64,000 nucleotides of DNA from RUG714 sp964623515 (GCA_964623515.1 CAZURV010000002.1:1-64000); one strand, 5' to 3'. Positions 1-9,497 are shown, numbered from the stretch's first letter. The notes: generated from the sequence alone by a model not told the origin. Numbers and translations are program-made.

Positions 1-2297
1 CTGTATTCAGTAGCGCTCTTTACGCTTTTCCAGCTTAGCGTTACGCTTGTTCCGCTCACTTTCTTGCTTACAGACGGCGCTGACGGAATAGTAAGCGCAG
101 TTACGTTATCCGCTTTCGTATACGGACTGTAAGCGCCTGCAGCATAATACCTTACAAGATATGTATATTCCGTTCCCGCTTTCAAGCCGCTTATCTTATA
201 CGATGTACTCTTAACCGTTGTTATTCCCTTGTATTTCCCGGTTGTGCTGTCATATGACCATATACCGTAATATCCCGCCGATGCTATCTTATTCCAGCTC
301 AGCGTTACGCTTCCGTTCCCTCCCTCCGCTTTCACGGTGAGAAAATAATCTGCATACGAAACTTTAACCGTTTTTGAAGCTTTGCTGGAATTGCCGGAGT
401 TATATGCGCAAATCTGATAATAATATGTTGTTGATGGTGAAACATCAGAAATCGTATAAGATGTTCCGCTTATATCGGCAATTTTTGTATAAGTTCCCGA
501 AGCCGTACCTGACCGATAAACGGCGTAACCGTCCGCCCCGGTAACCGCATCCCATTTCAGGCTGATGCTCTTATTGCTCTTTGCGGAAGCCTTCACATTT
601 TCAGGCGTTCCCAAAAGCGTTTTTGCGGAAACATTCATATATCTGCCGTACAAGCTGTACCCCGATGAACAATAAGAACGGACCAGGAAACTATATTCCG
701 CATCGGATTCCAGACCGGATACGGTATAAGAAGTTCCCGTGACATTCGTAATTCCTTTATATGTATCTTTGTCGGCATCATAAAAATAAATACGGTATTG
801 CGATGCGTTTGGTATCTTATCCCAGTTTAACGTAACAGAATTATCTGTAACAGAAGTTATAACGGGCTGGGGTGCCGCAGTTATATTTATGGCACTACTC
901 ATTTGACCGTTATAGGTAATGCCTGAAACGGTTGTAAATGCCCGAACATAAAAACTGTATCCCTGCCCATACTTTAAAATCAAAGATTCGGAAGTTTTGG
1001 AAATATCTTCGATGGTGTCAATCAGCTCATAAGAACCGCTTGCTTTATCATAAACCTGATAACCGCTTATATGTGAAGACCCATCGGATTTTTTAGGTTC
1101 ATTCCATTTCAAGGTAATACTGCTCTGATTGTCCTTTCGTTCTTCAAGCGAAAAACTTCCCACTGCCTGCGGGCATATGTAAAAATTGGCTGTCAGCGTT
1201 CCTTTATAGCGCCCGATTCCTTTTATTGTGGCGGTTGCTGTTCCGATATTTTGATTATTTGAATAAGAAACACTGTAATCCGTGCCGGCATTAAGCGTCT
1301 TACTGCCAAGTGTTACGGTAACTTTCGGTTTAACGGCGCTACCGGTGTAGTACTGTTTTGATATTGAAGAAACGGTAGCTTCGGAAAGATCGATTTTTTC
1401 CGCATCATAATCCACGTAATACCAATAGTTCACATCACAATTTCCGCTTATTCCGCTGACGGTTCCTTCGCTTGAATACTGCCACATATCATATGAATCA
1501 TAATTGGAATTATGCCAGTAACTGCCGCTTGTTACGTTTGTTGTGTAATAAGCGAGCCACATAACATAATTTGTTGCAAGTGCGGACGCATTCAGGCAAG
1601 TCGTATAAAACGAAGCGTTGGCATAAACCCCCGCCGTGTAACCCTCCTGCTCAACTGCGCTGCAAAATGCATCAGCAATACTTGTCATTGTTGTTTTCGT
1701 CAGTTTTTTGTTGTTCCACGCAGAGTCCAGCCTACCTGTTGAAACCCCGGCAAACTCATAATCAAAAAATACAGGCAAATCAATTTTGTAATTTTTTATC
1801 CTGCTGAGAATAAATTCGGCTTCCTTTTTCGCTTCATTCACGGTGATGGCCTGCGAATAAAAATAAACGCCGATTTTTACGCCCGCTTTTGCCGCATTTG
1901 CTAGATTATCCGCATATGTTTTATCTTCATTGAGGCTTCCGGTTGAACCGTATCCGCGGTAACCGACTCTTACAATCGCATAGTCTATGCCCGCTGCTTT
2001 TACTTTGCTCCAGTTTATAGTCCCGTTATGTTCAGATACATCTATCATATTCTGTAACGAATAACTTTTTTTCACAGCCGGATGCGTGTAAGACAATCCC
2101 GTAAAAGAGCTTTTCGTGCTGAAAGTCGCCACGGAAGCATATGTCCTGAATAACGAATCCATTCCATAAAATTCCTGCGGAACATCGCCGCTCAAGCGTC
2201 CGGCACCCGGATCATCAATTGACGCGGCGGCCGAACCAATGCACATACTGCTGAAAATCATCACAAACACTATTATAAAAGATATAATTCTTTTCAT
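1..2297 (-). CDS. Secreted GH25 muramidase with fibronectin type III repeats (3' end beyond window)
   Basis: Leftward reading frame with no stop before the window edge, so the C-terminus is missing. It starts with a signal peptide (MKR, a hydrophobic stretch, GSAAAS). Residues about 85-290 form a glycoside hydrolase family 25 (lysozyme-type) domain: IDVSEHNG at about 85-92, VGVYFYS-like strand KIGVYFYSQ at about 141-149, and the acidic pair FFDYEF with D179/E181. A short YTGSAVKP...GIGRYKGT module follows, common in clostridial surface proteins. Then come at least four fibronectin III-like repeats with SVTLNWD/SISLKWD-type strands. The family hydrolyses the beta-1,4 MurNAc-GlcNAc bond; the repeats probably hold the enzyme at the wall or on carbohydrate. 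A family B repeat lies about 90 nt upstream in the same orientation and may belong to its leader. Confidence 0.9.
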   Translation of the reverse strand, partial: MKRIISFIIVFVMIFSSMCIGSAAASIDDPGAGRLSGDVPQEFYGMDSLFRTYASVATFSTKSSFTGLSYTHPAVKKSYSLQNMIDVSEHNGTINWSKVKAAGIDYAIVRVGYRGYGSTGSLNEDKTYADNLANAAKAGVKIGVYFYSQAITVNEAKKEAEFILSRIKNYKIDLPVFFDYEFAGVSTGRLDSAWNNKKLTKTTMTSIADAFCSAVEQEGYTAGVYANASFYTTCLNASALATNYVMWLAYYTTNVTSGSYWHNSNYDSYDMWQYSSEGTVSGISGNCDVNYWYYVDYDAEKIDLSEATVSSISKQYYTGSAVKPKVTVTLGSKTLNAGTDYSVSYSNNQNIGTATATIKGIGRYKGTLTANFYICPQAVGSFSLEERKDNQSSITLKWNEPKKSDGSSHISGYQVYDKASGSYELIDTIEDISKTSESLILKYGQGYSFYVRAFTTVSGITYNGQMSSAINITAAPQPVITSVTDNSVTLNWDKIPNASQYRIYFYDADKDTYKGITNVTGTSYTVSGLESDAEYSFLVRSYCSSGYSLYGRYMNVSAKTLLGTPENVKASAKSNKSISLKWDAVTGADGYAVYRSGTASGTYTKIADISGTSYTISDVSPSTTYYYQICAYNSGNSSKASKTVKVSYADYFLTVKAEGGNGSVTLSWNKIASAGYYGIWSYDSTTGKYKGITTVKSTSYKISGLKAGTEYTYLVRYYAAGAYSPYTKADNVTALTIPSAPSVSKKVSGTSVTLSWKSVKSATEY

Positions 2298-2386
2298 ATT
2301 TTCTATTCCTCCGTTTTTTTCGGGCAGAATCATCATTTACTTAACCCAGATGCTGAAAGAAACATCCATCTGAATTTTAAAATCAA

Positions 2387-2520
2387 ACATTATAACTTCG
2401 GCAAAGATGTCCCCGCCTCTAAGGCGGTTAGCTGTGTTTTCCAAATCAGAGAATGCTCCTCTCTGATTTTTCAGACGGCTTACACTTCCCGTGCGAAACG
2501 AAATGAAAGCCGCTTTTTGA
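2387..2520 (-). repeat. Divergent intergenic repeat family B, copy 1
   Basis: About 130 bp that, read leftward, ends in GGGGACATCTTTGCCGAAG followed by TTATAAT. Two related segments lie at 17826-17950 and 19366-19497. It contains a near-perfect hairpin (AAATCAGAGAATGCTCCTC with its pairing arm) and a small GCCTCTAAGGC stem. It sits between the Zn-phospholipase-like gene and the muramidase, in the muramidase's direction. It could be a leader RNA or a degraded repeat element; only the 3' end is strongly conserved. Confidence 0.5.
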
Positions 2521-2546
2521 ACCCCTGAATACGAATAAATAAATTT

Positions 2547-2609
2547 GAGACCGCAACAAATTCGGATTTCTATTCACTGCCTATGAAAATCCGATCTGCC
2601 TGCGATCTC
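2547..2609. other. Nested inverted repeat
   Basis: Outer arms GAGACCGCA / TGCGATCTC (one mismatch) enclose inner arms TCGGATTT / AAATCCGA. The structure lies 69 nt past the stop of the Zn-phospholipase C-like gene, so it may end that transcript. The T-rich tail is better on the plus strand (TCTTTTATT) than on the minus strand, so direction and function are uncertain. With the family B copy it fills the 380-bp gap between the two genes; no coding potential is evident there. Confidence 0.4.
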
Positions 2610-2677
2610 TTTTATTATAAAGAAATATAGCGAAAAAAACAACTTATAAAATTTTACAATTAGGTTACAAAAAAACT

Positions 2678-3682
2678 TTAATCCATTTTAACAGCGGGAT
2701 TTTCACATTTTGGGGATTTTAAAGTGCTTTCAAAACTTAAATCTCCACTTATAAAAGTTAAATCATCAAGGCGCTCGTCGATGGCTTTTCTTAAACCCAA
2801 AAAAATCTGTTCAAGATCCTTATATGACGCTTCAAAAATTTCCTCAAGATTTTTTCTGCTTTTAAATTCCGGATTTCTCGGCTCTGTCCACTCGCTGTGT
2901 GAATCATTATATAAATCATAATCTTTTTTGGAATGCGGTACGGTAAAAACAGGTTCCCCCGGAACAAAGAAGCATGTGCCCATCGGTCCCGGTCCGTTTT
3001 TTCCGCAGGTAAAAGCGTTCACCAATGCACCGAAAATTTTTTGTTTCAGCCCTGTGCTGTCCTGTAGCCAACGCATAATGTTTCTGCTGTCTCTGCCACA
3101 GCAGGAAGCGGCTTCGGCGGATAAATGGATTTCCGTAACACGTGGCGTTAAATAAGCGAATCCTCTGCCAAGCGCTTCATCTATCTTTTTGCTTTTTTTC
3201 AGAACTTTAAATGACTTGAATTTATTCGCACTTTCGATTCCACAGTATTTTCGGATTGCCCATGTATCAAAATTATGCTCAATCACATTATGTATCCACA
3301 TACGATTCCAGTTTTGATGATCATTCCAGATTTCCTGCTCCTTGGCATAAACGAACGGGTGACAGTTTCTATCCAGCGCGTAATGGCATATAAAGCCCAA
3401 AAAGAATGATTTAACCAGATGATCCTCAGGGTATTCCAAAAAATATTTCTGAATGGCTTTGAAAATCTGCGTGGGATTGGCAGCATGAAGCGCGTTCCCT
3501 ATCGGCATAAGAGAGTGCCCCGGCATAATCGGAGCAGGAAAAAGTCTTGCAAAGAACATCATATCCGGCCCTTGCGCGGCATACCAAAGTATATCCTCAT
3601 TCAGTTCAACGTCTGGAAACATTTTCCCAATAAAATCAACTTCCTGTTTTGCAAATAAATAATGCGCATTAAAACACGGCAT
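2678..3682 (-). CDS. Zinc-dependent phospholipase C family protein
   Basis: About 334 residues, matching the PF00882 family by eye: an N-terminal H-Y segment (FNAHYLFAK), ILWYAAQGPDMMFF at about 31-44 and GFICHYALDRNCHPFVYA at about 96-113, whose His/Asp residues are typical zinc ligands. The 3682 start is preferred over the ATG nine bases upstream because GGGGGA then lies at a normal distance. No signal peptide is seen. Last gene of the run membrane protein - GH20 - GPH symporter - this gene. Family members hydrolyse phospholipids or other phosphodiesters, but many intracellular clostridial homologues have no known substrate. Confidence 0.75.
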   Translation of the reverse strand: MPCFNAHYLFAKQEVDFIGKMFPDVELNEDILWYAAQGPDMMFFARLFPAPIMPGHSLMPIGNALHAANPTQIFKAIQKYFLEYPEDHLVKSFFLGFICHYALDRNCHPFVYAKEQEIWNDHQNWNRMWIHNVIEHNFDTWAIRKYCGIESANKFKSFKVLKKSKKIDEALGRGFAYLTPRVTEIHLSAEAASCCGRDSRNIMRWLQDSTGLKQKIFGALVNAFTCGKNGPGPMGTCFFVPGEPVFTVPHSKKDYDLYNDSHSEWTEPRNPEFKSRKNLEEIFEASYKDLEQIFLGLRKAIDERLDDLTFISGDLSFESTLKSPKCENPAVKMD

Positions 3683-3709
3683 CAGAATCATTCCCCCATA
3701 ACTTTTTAT

Positions 3710-5194
3710 CTATTCTTCCGCAAGTGCCACAGCGTTCTCCTCTGTATGTCTGCGTTCAAGTTCGTCGTGAACCTCATCCAGCTTCTCTCCTTTCAAATCA
3801 TAAAACAAAAGCGGAATAATGGAAAGCAGACTGAGCGCAACCGGGATTATGGTGTACCATGCCCAAAGACCTTTAATTGTTTCCGCACTCTGAACTACAA
3901 AATCCGTGCCTGCAGGCGGCTGAATATAATGAATCATTCCCAGTGCAATCGTTGTGGCTTTTGTCTGAAGCGCAGACGTTGCTTTTGCCATAAACGTTTT
4001 GATAGAAAACGCAACGCCCTCATTTCGCTGATAGGTTTTATATTCCATCCAGTCAATACTGTCCGCAATAAGAATCGGCGGTATGATTCCGATAATTCCG
4101 GTTGAAAGAGAATTCAGGAAAAGAAATACAAGAATTACGGCCTGCTGTACTGTTCCCAATCCGTTCGCAATAAACGGAAGCCCGATAAAATAGAGCAGTC
4201 CCATAGGTATAAGCGAATAAATATTTGCAATTAGATATGTTTTAATTGCACCGAATTTTTTCATAAAGAACGGTGCAAGCGCCATAGACAGTATACCTCC
4301 GACCGCCGCGGGAACACCAAGTATAAAAGCCCAGCTTTCACTGCCGAATATGTATTTTGCAACGTAAATCTGCATAAGTCCGCTGATGGATTTCGGAAAA
4401 GCAAGCAGATTGCATAAAAGTATAAGCATAAGATATTTGTTTTTCACAAGATATTTTATGCTTTCCGAAAACTTCGGTGCTTCCTTTTTCTGCGGAACTA
4501 CTTCTCTTGTACCGATACCCGCCAGCAGAAACAGTCCTCCTCCCACAACGCTCATAACAAGTGCCGCACAGAAATACAATTCTCTGTCTGTACCAATGAG
4601 AGCACTTTGGACGCCGGTTGCTTTATAATGATCTCTGAGCGCAAAGAACGCGGAAAATATAATGGAAGGAAGCGCTGATCCGATGCTGATGAAATAATTC
4701 GTTATTGTAATCAGATTCGTTCGTTCCTGCGGGTGAGGCGACATAAGCGCGCTCATACTCCAGTAAGGAATATCACCAACCGTATAAATCATTCCCCAGA
4801 GTATATATGTACAGTACATATACACGGTCTTTCCGCCTACGGAAAGGTCGGGGCAATAGAACAGCATAATCGTTATAATTGCAATCGGTATCGGAGAAAC
4901 AAACAGAAACGGTCGCATCTTGCCCCACTTGGATCTGTTCTTATCGGCCAGCGCACCCATGATCGGATCATTTATTGCGTCCCATATTTTTGCAATCAGA
5001 AACATTGTGCCGACTGCCGCCGTAGGTATTTTTAAAACATCGGTATAGAATATAAGCAGATAACCGCTCATCAAATAATATATAATGTTCTGCCCGAGGC
5101 CTCCTAACCCGTAACATATAAAATCTTTGGGTTTAAGCACGCCGTTTTCAACGATAAAAACATCTTTTATCTTTCCGATAAGTTTTTTCATCAT
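3710..5194 (-). CDS. GPH-family sugar:cation symporter (MelB-like, MFS)
   Basis: 494 residues with about 12 hydrophobic segments. MelB/GPH hallmarks are visible: an N-terminal GLGGLGQNIIYYLMSGYLLIF segment, then IWDAINDPIMGALADKNRSKWGKMRPFLF (cation-site Asp residues and loop 2-3 motif), and a charged C-terminal tail. The family imports glycosides, pentosides or hexuronides with Na+ or H+. It follows the GH20 hexosaminidase by 15 bases, so import of GlcNAc-containing sugars is a reasonable inference. The start is ATGATG with a purine-rich site in the short intergenic sequence. Confidence 0.85.
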   Translation of the reverse strand: MMKKLIGKIKDVFIVENGVLKPKDFICYGLGGLGQNIIYYLMSGYLLIFYTDVLKIPTAAVGTMFLIAKIWDAINDPIMGALADKNRSKWGKMRPFLFVSPIPIAIITIMLFYCPDLSVGGKTVYMYCTYILWGMIYTVGDIPYWSMSALMSPHPQERTNLITITNYFISIGSALPSIIFSAFFALRDHYKATGVQSALIGTDRELYFCAALVMSVVGGGLFLLAGIGTREVVPQKKEAPKFSESIKYLVKNKYLMLILLCNLLAFPKSISGLMQIYVAKYIFGSESWAFILGVPAAVGGILSMALAPFFMKKFGAIKTYLIANIYSLIPMGLLYFIGLPFIANGLGTVQQAVILVFLFLNSLSTGIIGIIPPILIADSIDWMEYKTYQRNEGVAFSIKTFMAKATSALQTKATTIALGMIHYIQPPAGTDFVVQSAETIKGLWAWYTIIPVALSLLSIIPLLFYDLKGEKLDEVHDELERRHTEENAVALAEE

Positions 5195-5209
5195 GATTCT
5201 CCATTCATC

Positions 5210-6643
5210 CTATCTTTTTTGCGTTTTTCCGCGAGGTTTGATATTGTAAAAGAATCCAGCTGTTTTCACCAATCTGCTGAGAAGATTCGGATTCCATTGT
5301 TTCTTATCTGCCGTATTAATCTGTCCGGCTTTGAGTTTTCTCGCGAAGAACTCCGTTCTGTTTTCAAACCCTGAATAATCCGAACCAGGGCCGCACCATG
5401 CGGTTTCCGCAACGGCAAACGCTCTCGGAAACGTATTTTTTGCAAGAGAACTGAAATTGTAAATATGTTCCGTCCATAAACAGCATTCGATACCTTCTAT
5501 ACTTTCCCTGCCGCGCAAGTCCAGCCTTCTGCTGAAATACGGATTGTATTTATAAACCTTTTTCAAAGGCGTCATCCCGTAGGGATAATCAAAATAATAA
5601 TGATAAAAATCAGATACGATAACTTTTCTGCCTCTGTTTGCCCAGTTTACGGTTAAATCTTTTTTGTCCATCCAAAACTGTACAGTTGCGGTATTGGAAA
5701 GATTGCCTCCTGCCAGCGCGTCATTCCAGCAGATCGCTTTTTTGCCTTTTGTTTTAAGATAATCAATCACGCGATTCATCATGTGACACTGAAGCTGTTC
5801 ATAATTTTCAAGTCCGTTTTCCGCCATAACTCTTTTACAGTCGCTGCAGTGTTTCCAATAATCTTTGGGGGCTTCGTCACCGCCGATATGATAGTATTCA
5901 TACGGAAATATCTCACACATACTGTCAATAATTTTAAACAGTGTTTCATAAACAAACTCTTTGCCTGCACAAAGAATATCTTTGAAAATTCCCTGCGTCG
6001 TTTTAACGGGTACAGGTACGTTTCTGCACGACAGAGCAGGATATGCATGAATCATCGCTCCGGTATGCCCCGGAAAATCAAGCTCCGGAATAACGTCTAT
6101 ATACCTTTCTGCGCAGTAATCCACGATTTCTTTCATCTGTGCTTTTGTGTAATATCCGGAATACGCTTTACCGATATGCCGGTTTCCGAAATCCGAACTT
6201 TTTCTTATCGAACCCTTTTCCGTCAGTTCCGGCAGAGTTTCTGTTTCCATACGGAAACCCTGGTCATCGGTTAAGTGCCAGTGAAATTTGTTGAATTTAA
6301 AAGATGCCATTACATCTATATAAACTTTTAACTCGTCAACCGTAAAAAAGTGCCTGGAACAGTCAATCATAAAGCCGCGGTATTTGTAATACGGTTTATC
6401 CTCAATACGCATTGCAGGCAGTTTCTTCCCGCAGTTCTGCACAATTTGATCCAGGGTGCGTCGTCCGTAAAAAAGGGCTCTGCCGCTTCCGCCTATTATA
6501 GTGATTCCTCTTTCAAACGTAATCTCCAAAAGGTATTCCTCTTCCCCGAGAGAACTGTCTTGTTTTTCGATAATATTGCTTTCGTCAAACAGACATTCTC
6601 TTTTAAAATATGTAATTTTACAGGGCTGCGGTATTAAATGCAT
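5210..6643 (-). CDS. Glycoside hydrolase family 20 beta-N-acetylhexosaminidase
   Basis: About 477 residues. Residues ~1-85 resemble the GH20b domain; the catalytic barrel has YKYRGFMIDCSRHFF, KFNKFHWHLTDDQGFR, DVIPELDFPGH and the catalytic acidic pair in YYHIGGDEAP. The family removes terminal GlcNAc/GalNAc by substrate-assisted catalysis, with Asp orienting the acetamido group and Glu as acid/base. No signal peptide, so it likely acts in the cytoplasm on sugars brought in by the adjacent symporter. A GTG directly before the ATG is an alternative start; the ATG overlaps the upstream gene's TGA, indicating translational coupling. Confidence 0.92.
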   Translation of the reverse strand: MHLIPQPCKITYFKRECLFDESNIIEKQDSSLGEEEYLLEITFERGITIIGGSGRALFYGRRTLDQIVQNCGKKLPAMRIEDKPYYKYRGFMIDCSRHFFTVDELKVYIDVMASFKFNKFHWHLTDDQGFRMETETLPELTEKGSIRKSSDFGNRHIGKAYSGYYTKAQMKEIVDYCAERYIDVIPELDFPGHTGAMIHAYPALSCRNVPVPVKTTQGIFKDILCAGKEFVYETLFKIIDSMCEIFPYEYYHIGGDEAPKDYWKHCSDCKRVMAENGLENYEQLQCHMMNRVIDYLKTKGKKAICWNDALAGGNLSNTATVQFWMDKKDLTVNWANRGRKVIVSDFYHYYFDYPYGMTPLKKVYKYNPYFSRRLDLRGRESIEGIECCLWTEHIYNFSSLAKNTFPRAFAVAETAWCGPGSDYSGFENRTEFFARKLKAGQINTADKKQWNPNLLSRLVKTAGFFYNIKPRGKTQKR

Positions 6644-7041
6644 CACTGATAAGAATCTCCTTTGCTGTTTTGCACGGTCCCCGATTCCGAAGAATCCGAG
6701 ACCTCGGAATAAGTAGATTTTTCTGTGGAGTCTGTGTTTTCCGGATATGTTGTATAAACCTGAGAAGTGGTGGACTGCGTATCTGCCCGGGACATATCGC
6801 GGCTATTTAGATTTTTTATAACTTCGATAATAAAATAGCCGATATATACTACAATAACGGAGACAATAACAGTTAAAATAATGCTGATTATTCTGTCCCG
6901 TTTCAGTTTGCGATAATTTTTTCCCAGCGCCTGCCCTTTCGTTTTAAAATCGTAGTCGGAAAGTTGCTGCCGGTCGAACTCGCTTATCATATCTTCATAA
7001 ACGTGTTCGTCCTTTTTCATTTCCTTGTATTTTTTCTTCAA
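6643..7041 (-). CDS. Small single-pass membrane protein, unknown function
   Basis: About 132 residues: a charged N-terminal half (coiled-coil-like, KKDEHVYEDMISEFDRQQ), one strong transmembrane helix (RIISIILTVIVSVIVVYIGYF at about 68-88), then a Ser/Thr-rich exterior tail. I chose a TTG start because AGAGG lies six bases upstream; the longer frame would run into the promoter of the divergent gene at 7141, and a start at the downstream ATG (MKKDEH) has poor spacing. The stop overlaps the GH20 start. No family is recognised. Confidence 0.6.
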   Translation of the reverse strand: MKKKYKEMKKDEHVYEDMISEFDRQQLSDYDFKTKGQALGKNYRKLKRDRIISIILTVIVSVIVVYIGYFIIEVIKNLNSRDMSRADTQSTTSQVYTTYPENTDSTEKSTYSEVSDSSESGTVQNSKGDSYQ

Positions 7042-7140
7042 TTTTATCCTCTTTTTCCAGTATTTTTTTATTGCGCACTGCCTGTTCAAATAATAATATA
7101 TTAGTATAGGCTGTTCAGCCTTCTGAAAGGAGCAGTAAGA

Positions 7141-7659
7141 ATGAAAATACATTCACCAAATAAAAATTCTCTTATCATTCTTTTAAATCCATCCGATATG
7201 GAAAAACTCAATCTGCGTACGGAAACCATGGTGTATTCCGACAAACATACACGCCAGGTACTCTGGACTCTGTTCACTGAATCGCGCATTGCCCTCGGGC
7301 AGGAAACAAAGCACGGCTTGAAAACGATGATTGAAATTATGCCGTTTGACAACGGAGGCTGTCTCATATGCTTTACGCTGAAAAGCGAAAACACAAATAT
7401 ACGGATTATTCCCAAGTTGAAAAAGACATCAGCTGTTTATGAATTTGAAGAAAAGGACGGATTCCGTCAAATGAGCAATTCAGCTGAGGCGCAACATATT
7501 GATATCTCCGGTGAACTTTATGAAAACGATAATACATACCGTTTTATTCTGAACCATGCAGTATCAGAAAACAAAAATTTACTCAGTGAATTTGCATCAA
7601 AAATCAATCATCCGCTCGTGGAAAGCACAACAAGAGAATATTGGAACAAAATAAATTAA
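7141..7659 (+). CDS. MecA-like adaptor protein
   Basis: 172 residues, acidic. The arrangement MKI....NSLIILLNPSDMEKLNL at the start and a C-terminal alpha/beta region (YRFILNHAVSENKNLLSEFASKI) resemble MecA/NegC adaptors, which deliver substrates such as competence or sporulation regulators to ClpC. The similarity is one of pattern, not a confirmed match, and the linker is shorter than in Bacillus MecA. AAAGGAG is eight bases upstream of the ATG. Transcribed divergently from the GH20 operon, with a promoter-like TATATT/TAGTATA stretch at about 7100. Confidence 0.5.
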   Translation: MKIHSPNKNSLIILLNPSDMEKLNLRTETMVYSDKHTRQVLWTLFTESRIALGQETKHGLKTMIEIMPFDNGGCLICFTLKSENTNIRIIPKLKKTSAVYEFEEKDGFRQMSNSAEAQHIDISGELYENDNTYRFILNHAVSENKNLLSEFASKINHPLVESTTREYWNKIN

Positions 7660-7697
7660 ATTTTCTCCGTGCCGATTTCATGCTGTAAACAACCGTG

Positions 7698-8339
7698 TTA
7701 TCCGATATTTTTAAGAGCCGCAATCATTTTGGCCGGATGATTCGAACCGAATACGGAACTGCCCGCAACAGCAACATTAGCGCCGTTCCGCTTCACAACA
7801 GCTATATTATTTAGATTTATTCCGCCGTCTACCTGGATAAACTTGTTTTTTCCCCCGCATTCGGCGGATATTTCTTTAAGTTTTGGCATCATATCGTTCA
7901 TAAATCCCTGACCGCCGAATCCCGGCTCAACAGTCATCACAAGTATCATATCCGTTTCGTCTATATACGGAAAGACTGCACTCGCCGGCGTGCCGGGTTT
8001 CAGCGCTATGCCTGCTTTACATCCGCATTGGCGGATTTTTTTTACCGTTTCGGAAACATCGCTTTCACTTTCGATATGAAACGTAATAATATCCGCGCCT
8101 GCACGGGCAAAATCTTCAATATACTGCAGAGGATTGCTGATCATCAGATGCACATCAAAAGGCAAAGACGAACAAGACCTTATCGCTTGAACAACAGGAG
8201 CTCCGATTGTCAGATTCGGTACAAAATGACCATCCATAACATCAATATGAAGCCAATCCGCACCGCATTTTTCCATACGTATGCATTCTTCTCCAAACCT
8301 GCTGAAATCCGCGCTTAAAAGCGATGGTGAAATAATCAT
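7698..8339 (-). CDS. rpe: Ribulose-phosphate 3-epimerase
   Basis: 213 residues, the usual size. TIM-barrel motifs: ISPSLLSADF at the start, HIDVMDGHFVPNLTIG (metal-binding His/Asp), HLMI, HIES, MTVEPGFGGQGF and QVDGGIN. Interconverts ribulose-5-P and xylulose-5-P in the pentose phosphate pathway, with a bound divalent metal. The ATG at 8339 follows GGAAAGGAC at normal spacing; the longer frame adds 21 unconserved residues. It has no close partner and is followed by the convergent MecA-like gene. Confidence 0.95.
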   Translation of the reverse strand: MIISPSLLSADFSRFGEECIRMEKCGADWLHIDVMDGHFVPNLTIGAPVVQAIRSCSSLPFDVHLMISNPLQYIEDFARAGADIITFHIESESDVSETVKKIRQCGCKAGIALKPGTPASAVFPYIDETDMILVMTVEPGFGGQGFMNDMMPKLKEISAECGGKNKFIQVDGGINLNNIAVVKRNGANVAVAGSSVFGSNHPAKMIAALKNIG

Positions 8340-8556
8340 TATAAGTCCTTTCCGAATAAAAATAAAAATTCCTGCCGATTTCTCGCCAATCAACCTTGTC
8401 AATATATAATTTATTTTAACGCGTATATAAATTTATGTCAACGTACAAAAACAGCTTTTAAACATAAAAAAAGGGGAAATAAATCCCTGCTTCAATCCGC
8501 AAAAATTCCACGCACACGGATTTTCTCGTTTGCTAATCTGATGTTTGGCAATCCGT

Positions 8557-9495
8557 TTAACGCAAATCCGTCTTTTTATATCCGCCCGGTTTAAAACGAT
8601 AATTAACCAGAAAAATTCCCGCACTTACCAGCACAAGTGCAGAGACGCACAACGCAGGATTAATTTTTTCTCTCAGGATAAGCGTTGAAAGTGTTACGCC
8701 GCATATGGGAATTACAAATGAAAATACACTGATTCCCGATACTTTGTTATATTTCAGAAGCACGCCCCATAGCGTATACGCAACGGCAGACACCAATCCG
8801 AGGTAAACAATCAGCAAAACTCCCTTTACATTTACATTTGTTATTTTGCCGCCCATAACCACGCCTGCCGCAGTCATGAAAACACCGCCCATAAGAAACT
8901 GCCATCCGCTGAGCGTTACGGGATTTTCCCTGCGCGTAAAAACTTTAATCAAGATGGAGCTTAACCCATAAAGCAGTGAAGAAATAAGAATAAAGCCTTC
9001 GCCAAAAAGTGAAAAAGAAAAATCAAATCCGTTAAAATTCACGAGCACGATTCCCGCAAAGCCTACAATACACCCCAGCAATTTCTGTATATTCAGGCGG
9101 TCATCTTTAAAGAAAAATCCGCAGAGTATAATCACCATAAAAGTACTCGAAGAATCAAGGATACTCGCTTTGCTTCCCGTTGAATTGGCAACACCGATGT
9201 AAAAAAACATATAGTGGACACTCGTCTGTACAAGAGATAAAACAACAGCATATTTCCAAGATGTTTTTTTCGGAACAAGAAATTCTTTCTGCATAATGCT
9301 TCCGAATGCGATTGTTAACATGCCTGCCAGCGTAAAGCGTATCCCGGCGAACAAAATCTGAGAAGAATAATCTCCGCTTTCAATTCCGAAAAAAGAGTAG
9401 CCGATTTTGATGCATGGAAAAGCACTTCCCCACAGCACACAGCACAAGCATGCAAGCGGAGCGGAAACATAAAATTCGGATAACTTACTTTTCAT
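8557..9495 (-). CDS. EamA/DMT-family transporter
   Basis: 312 residues with about ten hydrophobic helices in two EamA halves: CVLWGSAFPCIKIGY near the start and LLYGLSSILIKVFTR in the second half, each with the family's small/aromatic pattern. DMT transporters carry amino acids, nucleotides or other metabolites; the substrate cannot be inferred. The start lies two bases after the luxS stop, suggesting cotranscription with luxS. Confidence 0.85.
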   Translation of the reverse strand: MKSKLSEFYVSAPLACLCCVLWGSAFPCIKIGYSFFGIESGDYSSQILFAGIRFTLAGMLTIAFGSIMQKEFLVPKKTSWKYAVVLSLVQTSVHYMFFYIGVANSTGSKASILDSSSTFMVIILCGFFFKDDRLNIQKLLGCIVGFAGIVLVNFNGFDFSFSLFGEGFILISSLLYGLSSILIKVFTRRENPVTLSGWQFLMGGVFMTAAGVVMGGKITNVNVKGVLLIVYLGLVSAVAYTLWGVLLKYNKVSGISVFSFVIPICGVTLSTLILREKINPALCVSALVLVSAGIFLVNYRFKPGGYKKTDLR

Positions 9496-9497
9496 AA

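Noticed and set aside
1512..1807. Rightward frames over the muramidase
   Set aside because: Shadows of the leftward GH25 gene, Cys-rich and without start signals.
2387..2520. c-di-AMP (ydaO) riboswitch before the muramidase
   Set aside because: AGCTAACC is suggestive, but the rest of the consensus (paired GGGG/GAC and AAUC blocks) could not be placed; kept as repeat family B.
8433..8624. Leftward 63-codon frame overlapping the EamA gene end
   Set aside because: No ribosome binding site, no family pattern, overlaps a clear gene.
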